Source of the DNA: Nilaparvata lugens
Taxonomy: Eukaryota > Arthropoda > Insecta > Hemiptera > Delphacidae
Reading direction: 5' to 3'
Assembly: GCF_014356525.2 (NCBI RefSeq)
Contig: NC_052516.1
Location: forward strand, 24,816,070-24,880,069
Length of the DNA stretch: 64,000 bases
Below, one piece after another: positions 20,545-30,974 of this stretch. The translations under genes and the position numbers were made by a program. Position 1 is the first letter of the stretch, and each line of letters starts with the position of its first letter. The notes under the pieces are model-generated. The model searched no databases, was not told the DNA's origin, and worked only from the letters and a program-made list of their open reading frames with translations.

Positions 20545-20705
20545 ATGATTAGCTACATGAATGGTTACATTCGAAGAATACGTGTTGAAAATTTGAATCT
20601 GATTCATCAATTTTTTCTAAAGTTATCGTAGAACATACAGACGGACACCGACTTTGGCCTTCAGTAAGTCAAAAGAGTGAGATCTAGCTAACTCTCGTTC
20701 AATTA
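20545..20705 (-). repeat. Right member of the inverted repeat pair, internally shorter
   Basis: Reverse complement of the 19272-19560 sequence, lacking ~95 internal bases. The Helitron at 19640-20312 lies between the two members. Confidence 0.7.
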
Positions 20706-20946
20706 TGTGAATATAATAAGGATGAAACGATCTCTTTATGTATAAAGATTTGAAGATCTAACAACCTTTTAATGTATAGTCCGTCGAACGTCCTGATCGT
20801 GAAGTCAATGGGAGAGCTATGTTATCATAAGTGATAGAAATCCTCTCAAGCGAAATAGGAATTTGCTTGTGAAAATAGAAGTGATGCGATAGACTGCGGA
20901 AGTAAGAAAAGAGGAGTTGGGGAGAATTACGGTGAGGAGGAGAGGA
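20706..20946. other. No gene seen
   Basis: Short AT-rich stretch before the GAA tract. Confidence 0.4.
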
Positions 20947-21063
20947 ATAGTGAAGGAAATTAAGAAGAAGAATAAGAAGAAGAAGAAGAAGACAGGAAAC
21001 GAAGAAGAAGAAGAAGAAGAAGAAGAAGAAGAGAAGAAGAAGAAGAAGAAGTAAAAGAGAAAG
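20947..21063 (+). repeat. GAA microsatellite
   Basis: GAA-rich, interrupted by GACAGGAAACGAAG. The interruption recurs in reverse complement within the large TTC tract at ~21596-21620. Confidence 0.85.
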
Positions 21064-21177
21064 AATGTTTTTCCTATGATTGTTGATTGTTGACAGTGAG
21101 TCAATGTCTATGCAAACAGTGAGTCTGCAGTATATCCGTCAGAAATTGATTTCCAAGTGGAATCACTTTATTATTCA

Positions 21178-21625
21178 TCTTTCTCATTTCTCATTTTCTT
21201 CTTCTTCTTTCTCTTTGTCGCCATCATCTTTTTCTTCTTCTTCTCCTTCTTCTTCTTCTTCTTTTCTTCTCCTCCTTCTTCTTCTTCTCCTCCTTCTCCT
21301 CCTCCTCCTTCTCCTCCTCCTCCTCCTTCACCGCCTCCTCCTCCTCCTCCTAATCCTTCTCCTCCTTCTCCTCCTTCTCCTCCTTTTCCTCCTTCTACTC
21401 CTTCTCCTCCTTCTCCTCCTTCTCCATCTTCTCCTTCTTCTCCATCTTCTCCTACTTCTCCTCCTTCTCCTTCTTCTCCATCTTCTCCTTCTTCTTCTTC
21501 TTCTTATTCTTCTTCTTCTTCTTCTCCTCCTTCTCCATCTTCTCCTTCTTCTCCATCTTCTCCTAATTCTCCTCCTTCTCCTTCTTCTCTTCTTCTTCTT
21601 CTTCGTTTCCTGTCTTCTTCTTCTT

Positions 21626-21656
<31 letters not shown>

Positions 21657-21797
21657 TCCTTCTTCTTCTTCTTCTTATTCTTCTTCTTCTTCTTCTTCTT
21701 CTTCTCTTCTTCTTCTTCTTCTTCTTCTTCTTCTTCTTCTTCTTCTTCTTCTTCTTCTTCTTCTTCCTTCTTCTTCTTCTTCTTCTTCTTCTTCTTG
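21178..21797 (+). repeat. Large TTC/TCC microsatellite (~620 bp)
   Basis: Nearly uninterrupted CTT/CTC triplets with sub-blocks CCTTCTCCATCTTCT repeated. All long Leu, Ser/Pro or Arg ORFs here are simple-sequence artefacts. Confidence 0.95.
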
Positions 21798-22023
21798 AAA
21801 ACAAGATGGCCGCCAAAATGTTCAGGGCTTTTTTATATCATACTAGTCCTAACAATAGAATCAAGTCATCAGTTCCACCATTGTTATCCGACTGCGTAAT
21901 AATTCAATTCAATCCAATTCATACACAACACGAAAAAAATACAACGAGAAAAAGCAATACAATAAAACTAACAATGAAAATAACACAAATAAAGTCAAAA
22001 GGAAAAAAAGTGGTGTACACATT

Positions 22024-22246
22024 CGAATGAACTGGCTGGCTCAGGTTTGGTGTCAGGTTTTCAGGTCGCAACTGATCAATTTCAGGGCGTCTGACATGAC
22101 CTAACCACTGGTTTCTAGGCAGCCGGAACGTCGAATTAGCGTGACCATCCGAAACACGATAAAAATATCTTTCCCGGGCCCTGATTCAAACCCGGGCCTC
22201 TGAATTATAGATCAGCATTCAATTCAATAGTCTACTACGGCCACTT
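22024..22246 (-). mobile_element. tRNA-derived SINE, copy related to 47.4 kb
   Basis: Minus strand: GTGGCCGTAGTAGACTATTG head, B-box-like CCCGGGTTTGAATC, body TTTCGGATGGTCACGCTAAT, then GGTCATGTCAGACGCCCTGA and GATCAGTTGCGACCTG, ending CTGAGCCAGCCAG. Confidence 0.75.
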
Positions 22247-22807
22247 CATCCAGGAGTGACTGGGACTACGAAAGACTACGAAAGTAGGTACATTTTCGCC
22301 CGGACTATCAAGAATACAAGTAACAAAACAAGAAGATAAAGGAAAACCGTGGAAGCGAAAATGGGAGTAACAAGAAATAAACGAGATTGAGAATAGAGAG
22401 GACGATAAAATAGAAATCAAATCTCAAAAGCTAACAGTAAGAGAGCATCATAAACTTCCTGTATATCAGAAGTAGGATGTAGCCTTGAAAAGATCAGGAT
22501 GATGCTTCACAAATATCACTCCGTTTTTCTATTATTTTCGGCAGATTCCTGGAAAAACTGCCGGGTTTCTCCGTTCATGGAGATGGATTTCAAGAGATTT
22601 CATCTTTTTCCTTCCTCATTTTTCTCCACCCCTTGTAGTACGATTGTCGGAGCAAGATAAAATATCATTTATCTCGAAGCTGTGAGATTTTAATCTGCTC
22701 TAGCTACAACCATAGACTGAGTTTTTATCCAAGTTTTTAGATAAATCAAATCAAAAGATAAGTTTCAATCAGTATAATCTGTTTAAGTTTTTCTGCTACA
22801 TAAATGG
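22247..22807. other. No gene seen
   Basis: Mixed composition, no credible ORF or element end. Confidence 0.4.
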
Positions 22808-23145
22808 AAGGTAAGTCCAAGGGTAAATCACTACAATAAAGGGTAAATCAATGAAAGGTAAAGGGTAAAGAGTGGATCACGACAATAAAGGGTAAATCAA
22901 ATTAAGGGTAAATCGAATAAAGGGTAAATCGAATAGAGGGTATATCAAATAAAGGGTAAAACAAGAAAGGTAATTCAATAAAGGGTAAATCAATGAAAGG
23001 TAAAGGGTAAAGAGTGGATCACGACAATAAAGGGTAAATCAAATGAAGGGTAAATCGAATGAAGGGTAAATCGAATAGAGGGTATCTAATAAAGGGTAAA
23101 ACAAGAAAGCTAAATCAATAAAGGGTAGAGGGTAAATCACGACTT
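22808..23145 (+). repeat. Minisatellite AAAGGGTAAATCAA with higher-order period ~142 bp
   Basis: About 20 degenerate 14-15-base units. The block starting AAAGGGTAAATCAATGAAAG recurs at 22838 and 22980, including the distinctive AAGAGTGGATCACGACAAT. Confidence 0.9.
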
Positions 23146-23484
23146 GACAATAAGTCAAGTCGATAACCCTTATTGCATGATTTTTAAATCCAATCTGAAA
23201 TATTTTTTTCCAACACCAGCATATCACTAATAAGATGGAAAAAATATTTTAAAAAATCCCACTTACCATTAACACATATTCCAGACCAAATTACAGTATG
23301 ATGCATATCTGCATCATCATGAGTAACTGGATAATTCATACAGTTGATCAAATAGGCGTTTATATTTCTCATAATGACTTATTAAATAATAGATGGTGGA
23401 ATTAAATCAAAAGAACAATTAATATTATATACAAATGACAAGATGGAAAAATTTGAAAATGTCTCTCCATGATCTTGAACATTT
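23146..23484. other. No gene seen
   Basis: AT-rich flank downstream (minus strand) of the piggyBac fragment. Confidence 0.4.
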
Positions 23485-23768
23485 TTAGGCAAGGTGGTAA
23501 GTCACAAAACAGTTCCTGTCCTTGTTGATGCACAAGCTGGCATTACACTTGTCACATTTCAGGAAAGTAAAGCTCTTACATCCTGGTAATTTACATCGAA
23601 GTCTTTTTTCAGTGTAGGATGGCCAGTGTTCCACCCCATCTTTCCTGACATCAATTTTATTGTTGGCTGAGGAGCTGCTGGGCCACATCGTCTTTTGTTG
23701 TTCATGCCAGTCTGCACACCTGAAGATGAAGGTCTTCCTCTTTTGGCAATTTCCCTATGTCCGAATCT
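23485..23768 (-). pseudogene. piggyBac-type transposase, C-terminal fragment with frameshift
   Basis: The minus-strand frame ends ...DVRKDGVEHWPSYTEKRLRC then KLPGCKSFTFLKCDKCNASL and CINKDRNCFVTYH. This is the cysteine-rich (zinc-ribbon type) tail of piggyBac transposases, with HWP...RC..PGC...C.KC...LC....CF..YH spacing. Just upstream a different frame reads RFGHREIAKRGRPSSS, also fitting the linker of that family, so one frameshift separates them. The catalytic DDE core is absent from the window. The piece is ~95 residues against a usual ~550-600. It is a dead fragment unless an exon of a domesticated gene lies elsewhere. Confidence 0.7.
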
Positions 23769-23775
23769 GGACAGA

Positions 23776-24080
23776 AATCTTTTTATCTATAATTCATTTA
23801 TAACAAACAAGCTCTGCTTTCGTGGAGCTTACATTCATCCATTTAATTTTTTCTTTTCTTTCCTTCTCTTTTCTTTTCTTTTCTACAAATACTTTGATGT
23901 AAAGTAATATAAATCACAATATGAGTAGATAATGATGTATTATAGCTATGTAGTTATGAGTATAACCTTTTGAAATTGTCTAATAAATTTACATCTTGGT
24001 TTTGTATTGGTTAATGTATATTTCCAACTCATAAATGAATGTTCCTAACTCATAAATGAATGTAATCATTGAAAATCTGC
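23776..24080. other. No gene seen
   Basis: AT-rich, with a TTTTCTTTTC run near 23850 and a small direct repeat (CAACTCATAAATGAATGT) near 24025-24060. Confidence 0.4.
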
Positions 24081-24330
24081 AGCATGAATGAAAGAGTTAC
24101 GGAGAATCGGCATCAATGAAGGGAGCATGTTCAAAGAATGTCAGCTGAAAGAATACCATTTAAAGTCTATAATTATCAGCCAGTAGGCAAAAGAGATGTT
24201 GGCAGACCACGCAAGCGGTTGCAGTAATAGGATTTTTTTATGTTTATTTGAATAATTGGCTAGATGTGAGTCGGAACAGGTTAAAGCCTAATCCTTGTTT
24301 GTAGAAAGAAGAAGAAGAAGAAGAAATGAA
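24081..24330 (+). pseudogene. LINE ORF2 C-terminal relic with 3' tail
   Basis: Between TGA and TAA (24120-24227) the plus strand reads HVQRMSAERIPFKVYNYQ then PVGKRDVGRPRKRLQ. This matches the H..RM...R.P......P.GKR..GRPR.R pattern common at the C-terminus of insect non-LTR reverse-transcriptase ORFs. It is followed by GTCGGAACAGGTTAAAGCC and a GAA-repeat tail. Only the last ~35 residues survive. Confidence 0.65.
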
Positions 24331-24387
24331 TGTGAGACAGCAATGAAGAAAAAATAAATAGATAAAAATAATAATATAATTAAGGAA

Positions 24388-24430
24388 AGAATCGACTTAT
24401 ACGGGATAGGACATTCACGAATGACGATCT
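24388..24430 (+). mobile_element. Helitron-like 5' fragment cut by the assembly gap
   Basis: GGAAAGAATCGACTTATACG then GGATAGGACATTCACGAATG resembles the 5' end of the short Helitron family before the Ns begin. Confidence 0.4.
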
Positions 24431-24530
24431 NNNNNNNNNNNNNNNNNNNNNNNNNNNNNNNNNNNNNNNNNNNNNNNNNNNNNNNNNNNNNNNNNNNNNN
24501 NNNNNNNNNNNNNNNNNNNNNNNNNNNNNN
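24431..24530. other. Assembly gap (100 Ns)
   Basis: Exactly 100 N, a conventional placeholder of unknown true length, placed between a Helitron start and a GA-rich minisatellite. Confidence 1.
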
Positions 24531-24805
24531 AGAAGGGGATAAGAAAGGTAGCAGAGAGTACGAGTGTGAGTGAGGGAGAGTAGCAGGGACTAGGAGTGAG
24601 TAGGAGAGAGTAGTTTATTGTGAGAGAGAGTGAGTGAGAATGAATAGCAGATGCTAAGAGAGAATGGCAGGAAGTAGCAGAGAGTGAGAGAAAGTAACAA
24701 GAGTGAGATAGAGTAAGAATAAGTAGCAGAGACTGAGAAAGAGTGGGAGAAAGTAGCAGAGACTAAGAGAGAGTATGAAAAAGAGCAGGAACTGAGAGAG
24801 AGTAG
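24531..24805 (+). repeat. GA-rich minisatellite (AGAGAGTAGCAGAGACT units), left part
   Basis: Degenerate ~36-base units such as AGTAGCAGAGACTAAGAGAG. The array resumes at 26226 after the LINE insertion. Confidence 0.8.
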
Positions 24806-25477
24806 ATTCAGATTCAAATTTAGATTCCTCTATTCATGTGTTCAACAAAACAAAAATTCAACTTGAGTTCTAGCGTTATAAATAAATACCAGTATCAGTA
24901 AAATAACATCGATGGTGAATCATATTAAACTAAAGAGTTCTACAATAATTATATTGAGCTAGAAAAATGATGAAATGTGCGAAAGTTAAAGTACTACTGT
25001 ATTGTTTTCACATGGAACGGTGAATTTTGGACCTTAAGAAGTCCATTCTCAGAGAGGGTATCGAGGATACCCTCCCCTTCAGCACTCAACCATAATAATG
25101 TTGAAAATTCAAACAAAATATTATGTCTAAGCGTAAAAAATTAATACTAAAAATATCAATAAGTAAAAACCAAATCATAGAAACGATAAATCATTCAGAG
25201 TTGAATCAATTGAAAGAAAAGAGTAATTAATAATGAGGATAAAACTAAAGAGAATTTCAATTCCTGATAATTGGAGAATCGGTAAGATGTGATATTAAGT
25301 GGAATAATGAGGGAGTGAAAGTTATTATTTGAAAAGAGATGCTAATCCAAAAATAATATTAATATGAAAGGGGAATTATTATATAAGAGAGATTTGCTAA
25401 TGTAAATAACGAAATAATATAATCATGAAAAGGAAATTATTATACAAAAGAAAAGGGATATAGAATAAAAATGCTAG

Positions 25478-25708
25478 AAGTGCGTACAGACTTTCGCTCT
25501 GCTCCGCAACCGAACGTCACTCGAGCAGATCGATTGATGATCGACCGGGGAGCAAGAGTGGATCGACCGGGGAACGCGAGAAGAGCTAACATCTTCCGTA
25601 ACGTTCATGATCGGTGCGATTGCAGAGCGGGGGCGGAGCGATGGCGGAACGAGGGCGGAGCGTGCGCGGAGCGGGTTGTAGGCGCGTATATCTGTACGCA
25701 GCTTTAGA
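25478..25708. mobile_element. GC-rich MITE with GTGCGTACAGA-type ends
   Basis: Ends GAAGTGCGTACAGACTTTCG and GCGTATATCTGTACGCAGCT, close to those of the elements at 27106 and 27849. The interior has repeated ATCGACCGGGGA and GGGCGGAGCG units, and its GC content is far above the surroundings. Confidence 0.75.
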
Positions 25709-25849
25709 CCTACTCCAGGAAGATTTTGAATAAGAACTAATCTAGAATGTATACGCAATTTTTTATGCTAAATTTACATGAATGATAATGCAAAAAAACA
25801 ACATTTTTACTTGGGAGTGGAGGGAAATGATTATGAAGGATTAGAATAG

Positions 25850-25854
<5 letters not shown>

Positions 25855-25890
<36 letters not shown>

Positions 25891-25940
25891 TGTGTGTGTG
25901 TGTGGTGTGTGTGTGTGTGGTGTGTGTGTGTGTGTGTGTA
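25855..25940 (+). repeat. TG microsatellite
   Basis: Interrupted (TG)n with GTGGTG breaks. Confidence 0.95.
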
Positions 25941-26048
25941 GTTTTCTGCTCGTAAGCAGGTCCTTCTATGTGGCAGCAGCCCTCCACTCTCTTCTATTCT
26001 TCTATAGAATAGGGATTAAGGAAGGCTTAATTCGAATGTCATGCTGCT

Positions 26049-26225
26049 CTAGGGTTGGACAGTTTCAGCCATTTTTTCTAAAAGATAATGCTTCAATGTA
26101 CGGGTGAAACCCGCTCGACTCTCTATGGACCTAATTTGATTTGGGAGTGCATTCCATGCACGACAACCGCTAACAAGGAAAGATTTTGTATAAATAGTTG
26201 TTCGATGATTTGGTATATTTTCACC
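26049..26225 (-). pseudogene. LINE ORF2 C-terminal fragment (58 codons)
   Basis: Reads GENIPNHRTTIYTKSFLVSG, CRAWNALPNQIRSIES and GFTRTLKHYLLEK before TAG. The R....Y..SF...CR.WN.LP..IR......F...L..YLL pattern is the usual C-terminal end of Jockey/R1-type reverse-transcriptase ORFs. Open throughout, so the insertion is fairly young or the frame survived by chance. Confidence 0.75.
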
Positions 26226-26480
26226 AGAGTAGCAGAGCTTAATAGCGAGTAAGAGAGAGTAGCATTGACTGACAGAGACTAAGTAAGGGTGTCTGGAAGA
26301 GATTAGATGGAGAGAGTAAATGAATATCGAGTGGTAAAATCAAAGAAAATTTTTCCGTCTAAGAAATAGAAACAGAGTGAGAGCAAATAAGAGAGTAAGA
26401 GAAAGCTAAGAGAGAATGAGAGTAGGTAAATACAGATGGAGAATCAAAGAGATAGAGTGAGAGAGATGATTAGAGTCTCG
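26226..26480 (+). repeat. GA-rich minisatellite, right part
   Basis: AGAGTAGCAGAGC... and GAGTAAGAGAGAGTAGCA continue the array seen at 24531-24805. Confidence 0.75.
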
Positions 26481-27014
26481 TAGAATACTCTCTATAATAA
26501 GTATACCCTCTGTACTCTCTATAATAAGTATACCCTCTACACTTCTGTATACAAAGATATAGACTCGTAGTATACAGTGGGTAACAACCCATTATCTGCT
26601 GCTAACCTTAAAAGTTGTTGCACAACAAGTTAGCGCAACATTTAATGCAACAAACATGTGCCGAGAAAGTTGTTAGTGCCTTTGGTGACGCACTCCAAGT
26701 GCCCAGTAACCCAGCTGGTTACGTTTGTGGTTTGACCACTCTCACTACTCTATACCAAGTTCTAAAACAGATTACCTTCTGTCATATTTGAGAATTTCCT
26801 TCTAAACTATATTTAGTTCAAATATGTGTTGCATGATTTCACATGACTTCATTCAAATGTTGTAACAATAATTCTCATATTCCATATGCTATTGATGTAA
26901 TTTTATATTGTTACAATTGATTATCCATTCCAGAACGTTAGTACAACGGTAGATGAGTTCTGAAATCTGTTGCATGGTTTTAGTCTTGTAAATTTTCCTG
27001 ATTCATAAATGAAT
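26481..27014. other. No gene seen
   Basis: One short tandem duplication (CTCTATAATAAGTATACCCT twice, 26491-26545); otherwise unique AT-rich DNA. Confidence 0.4.
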
Positions 27015-27105
27015 CTCTTAAATGTTGTCATGTGTTTGCCAAGTAATGTTCAATAATTCATAAGGATGGCAAAAAAATTTTACGTCGAAGATTGTGTTTG
27101 TGTAA

Positions 27106-27769
27106 AGGTGCGTACAGATATACGCGCTCCGAATACGATCCGATCATGAACGTTACGCGAGATGTTACGTAAGGGTTCGCTAGAGGTTCGCATTGAGAGG
27201 TTCAAAGGATGATCGCGCGAATTTCGTATTGTTGACTTCGTTACAAGTGTTAACCTCAAAAATGTGAAAAGTTCAATCTAGCTGATCGAGTGACAAAACT
27301 AAATGAAATATTCTGACCATGGGATTGCTGGGTATCCTAATAATACATTATATTTATTAATTATATTTATATAATAAATTGATGATAATTATCATGTTTG
27401 TTGCATCTATGTTGATGTTTGATTAAAAAAAGGTTGTTTGTCAATATTTTGAAGGTGGAAGGTTTGGTTGGGAGTTCGGCTAATTTCATCTGAATTCTAA
27501 TATGCTGGTAACTATTTTAGAAATGTTTTTTTAATTTTATATTTTTTCATTTAAATTACTTGATTATTTTATATGCTAACACAGAGATCCAACAAAAACG
27601 TTAACCGTGCATGCGCAACTATTGGTTAGTTCGCCCTAGGAACTTTCCGAACTCGCGCTCCGTTACACGCTCTGTTCACGTTCAGCACTTGCTCGACCTG
27701 CGATCATCTAGTGAACTGCTTGAGTAACGTTCGTTTGCGGAGCAGAGCGTAAGTCTGTACGCACCTTTA
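27106..27769. mobile_element. Non-autonomous TIR element, TAAAGGTGCGTACAGA ends (~660 bp)
   Basis: Starts TAAAGGTGCGTACAGATATA and ends AAGTCTGTACGCACCTTTA. GC-rich terminal regions flank an AT-rich interior. It sits between two ~80-bp direct repeats (27015-27105 and 27770-27848). Confidence 0.75.
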
Positions 27770-27848
27770 AATGTTGTCATGTGTTTGCCAAGTTATGTTC
27801 AATAATAATAGTGTTCATAAGGACGGCAAAAACTTGGACGTCATAAGG

Positions 27849-28015
27849 TGCGTACAGATATACGCGCCGCGAACATGAGCAATTCACTTTAAATCAGCTG
27901 ACTATATCTGTATTTTTACAGGAACGATAAGATACAGATATAAAAAGCTTGGTATCAGCTGATTGAAAGTGAATTGTTCATGTTCGCTGCGCGTATATCT
28001 GTACGCACCTATAGA
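27849..28015. mobile_element. Foldback MITE, AAGGTGCGTACAGATATACG ends (~167 bp)
   Basis: Arms AAGGTGCGTACAGATATACG / CGTATATCTGTACGCACCT and GAACATGAGCAATTCACTTT / AAAGTGAATTGTTCATGTTC. Confidence 0.85.
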
Positions 28016-28215
28016 TCGTCCGTATTTGTGTAAGAAACTGACAGGGCTGAGTCTTTCATCCATTCCGAATTATTAGATGATTACCTATGTGTTCATGTCA
28101 TTGCTGAATAAATAAATACGAACCTACTGTTTTAATCAGGTACTTGTGGATGAGAATACTGCGTGAGGTCTACTGTTCACATAACTACTAGTATTGTATT
28201 GTGTTAAATTGAATA

Positions 28216-29679
28216 ATGAAGCATTCTTTCTATCCTTTATAGATTTCTTGTTACCCCTCCCACAACTTTAGATGAGCAGTATTTAGGATCCCCCACCACA
28301 ATTTTAGGTATCTTTAACTCTACATATATCTCTTAATACCATACTTTGAAGATTTCTCAGACATTCCTCTCAAAGACGTAAATATAATCATAGAGAACAT
28401 TATAGCAGAACATATAGCATAATAGTATCTTTTCTATATTATATAATTATTCAGAAAAATAAAAAATCACACAGAATTGAAGGGAAGATTATTTAAGTTC
28501 TTCTAGATTCCAGTGATAATCTTGTCTATAAGTTTAGTTGAACTAACGTAAGTGATTTTATTTATTATTTTTCAAAGATATGAGGATAGGTTATTAGGTT
28601 TCTGGTTTTGAATAGCGATATGCTCATATTATTGAACAAATAATGATCATTATCATAATTATATGATATGATTACTCAAATACTGAGTAAGTTTTTGATT
28701 TTGTATTAAATTTTTTTAAATAAGTGCAATATTTCTGGAGTTTTTGATTTATTGTGATACATTTTGTGATTCATTTAGAGTATAAAATCAACCTTCAAAA
28801 TTTTAAATCATCATTCCTGGACCGAAAATAAAGTAACGAAGCAGCGTGTGATTACATAACCTTATCTTTTGGACAACATTAACATTTTATCAGAATTTTT
28901 GGAGAGAAATATTACAGGCTCAGCCTAGTTTTTCCTCCAATGTCATAATTGTATTATGATTATAGTATTTTATACAATAAATGAATTATAATTATAATGA
29001 GTGAATGATTATAGGTTATCATTACAATTGTTTAAATTTGAGATAATAGTGACAAAGACCGAGGACTTTAACCAAATGACTGATTGGGATGAACTGGGAT
29101 ACAACATGAAAGGAATTAAGTCTATTCGAATTTATTTGATAAATTGAAAGTAAGCAGTTACTTTAAACTTGAATCAGTTATCTTGAACTTATTCAACCAC
29201 GTATCCCTTATTCCTCATTAGATACTTACCAAGTATTACTACTTATTATTCACTAATTAATTATTGATATTATTAACTTATTTCATTTATCTTTCACGGG
29301 GTTCAACCAATTACATTATAGTAATCATGAGTTTCTCAGACTTGAAAATGAGTGAGTGAGTCAATTAATTTCATCCACAAATCAACAATACAAACTATTA
29401 TTAATATTTTTCTGTGACCGTTTCATTTCCAAGGTTTCAGCCTTGTGAAATGAATTCATGTTCTATTCTTTGTGATAATTGGTTCAAAAACTGGTGCCCC
29501 TTGATGGCAACTCTCCAAATCTGTACTCACCACTACTACTAAGTCTGTCTACTACTGAATCTGTGGGCTTTCCTTGTAAAACTGCATCATACACGCGGCC
29601 ACAGAGGAGAATCGGGAAGGAGAGTTGTGTTTCCCGCGTAAATCAACTTCGAAATGCACCCGCAGAAAATTCCACTCAC
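28216..29679. other. No gene seen; AT-rich
   Basis: 28137-28215 keeps a fragment of the 9.3-kb SINE body. ~28750-28960 resembles the CTTATCTTGGAC repeat at 30.4 and 58.4 kb. No ORF worth calling. Confidence 0.4.
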
Positions 29680-29768
29680 GTTTCCACAGAGGTTATTTAT
29701 TGGCGGACTCTGTATCTTGGGGGGTGGCTGTGTTGTAATAGGGGTCACTTGATCTGTGCTACTCTTCC
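29680..29768 (-). CDS. Candidate internal exon
   Basis: Minus strand: a CT-rich tract and GAGAGCAG acceptor, 89 bases of open frame, then a strong donor AAC|GTGAGTGG. The peptide reads KSSTDQVTPITTQPPPKIQS and continues PPINNLCGN, a Pro/Thr-rich linker-like stretch. The local GC is raised. The exon would enter in phase 1 and leave in phase 0. No partner exon was found nearby. Confidence 0.25.
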
Positions 29769-30430
29769 CTGCTCTCACAGATGTTTGTTGAGAGAGAGAG
29801 AGAGAAGAGAAGGAATGAAAGAGTGAGAGAGTGAGTGACTGAGAAGGATGAAGCAAGTGACAGAGTGAGAGTGTGAGAGGGAAACTGAGAAGGAGAGAGC
29901 GTGTGAGAGAGAGTGTGGAAAAAGACTAAAGAGTGTTGGTATTGGCTTAGTAGAGTTTTTCTAATTCATGGAGATTTGATTTCAATTTCCAATAAATAAC
30001 AATACTTCTCAAACTTGATAGCCTATGGCACGACTCTACTGTACTAGCTTATGAATGTTTTCATGAAAATAGTAGTGGTAGAGTGAGAGTGGTGGAGGAA
30101 GGCAAGTGGTGGAGTACTATCCCACGGTACTATCCCACTCTACTCTACTTAAAACCAGTACCCTACCATGACTCTACTCTACCATGAACGTTTTCATTGG
30201 AAGAGTTCACAAGATAGTAAGTACTTGCCCTGGGAGCTCTACCACTAACTCTATACTAATGAAAACCAGGCTTCAACGATATAGTACTACAAGCTTTAGT
30301 GTTACGAGTTTGTGTTTTTTGAATAGTTACAAATTCTCTCAAATAACTCAATATTATTCGTTACAAGTGGTAATTGAGTGGAATATTTCGAATTAATTCA
30401 TCAATCTAAGCCATCTAAATTTTAAATTAA
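29769..30430. other. No gene seen; GAGA-rich then mixed
   Basis: 29790-29930 is GAGAGAGTGAG-rich simple sequence. The remainder has short CTACCACTCTAC-type direct repeats. Confidence 0.4.
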
Positions 30431-30434
30431 TAGT

Positions 30435-30610
30435 TCTAATGTTTATTTTGGACTGAAATTTTATAAAAATTGTACAAGTGAAATTCTAACCTTATCTTGG
30501 ACTTTGTCACCTATAAATTTGGAAGAAAAATAGCACAAGGACTACCTTATTATTTTATCTTCAAATGTTATCACATTAGTGTCATTTGCATTATAAATAA
30601 ATGAAGATAA
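30435..30610 (+). repeat. CTTATCTTGGAC repeat, copy 1
   Basis: Shares GTGAAATTCTAACCTTATCT, AAGAAAAATAGCACAAGGAC and a TAAATAAATGA-type tail with 58395-58560. SINE- or LINE-3'-like; class not determined. Confidence 0.7.
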
Positions 30611-30974
30611 AATATACTATGAAGGTAAAATGAACTTTATCATCATGTCTGTATGACATGTGAAAGTTATGCTGTCGTGAATATCCATATCAATAAATGA
30701 GAACGACTCTATCTTGCTAAAACCACGGTTCTATTAAAACAATTTGAGAAACTAAGAGAAGTTCTATATGTAGAATTAATAAGCAGATTGGAGATTGGAG
30801 AAACCAGAAAAGGAATTCAGAGTTTGCTAGTTATGTATGAGTTTGATTCTGAAGAAAATGTTGAATTTTTGCATGACAATGTTGAAAGCGGACATTTAAG
30901 CATTTTAGAAGCAATAGAAATAGCAAGGATGATAAAAATTATTCTATGTTTGGTGTAAACGAACAAACTAATCC

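Larger units (their letters stand above)
24806..26225 (-). mobile_element. 5'-truncated non-LTR retrotransposon (LINE), 1.42 kb
   Basis: The minus strand runs from an ORF2 C-terminus (26225-26049) through a long 3' UTR to an AATCTGAAT-type tail at 24806. It is flanked by a 7-bp duplication AGAGTAG (24799-24805 and 26226-26232). The 3' UTR contains a nested MITE (25478-25708) and a TG/CA tract. Confidence 0.75.

Noticed and set aside
21080..22030. 316-codon Leu-rich ORF and overlapping Ser/Pro and Arg-rich ORFs
   Set aside because: Pure translation of a TTC/TCC microsatellite in three frames and both strands.
25471..25758. Arg-rich ORFs on both strands near 25.5 kb
   Set aside because: Internal GC-rich repeats of a MITE with GTGCGTACAGA ends, not a gene.
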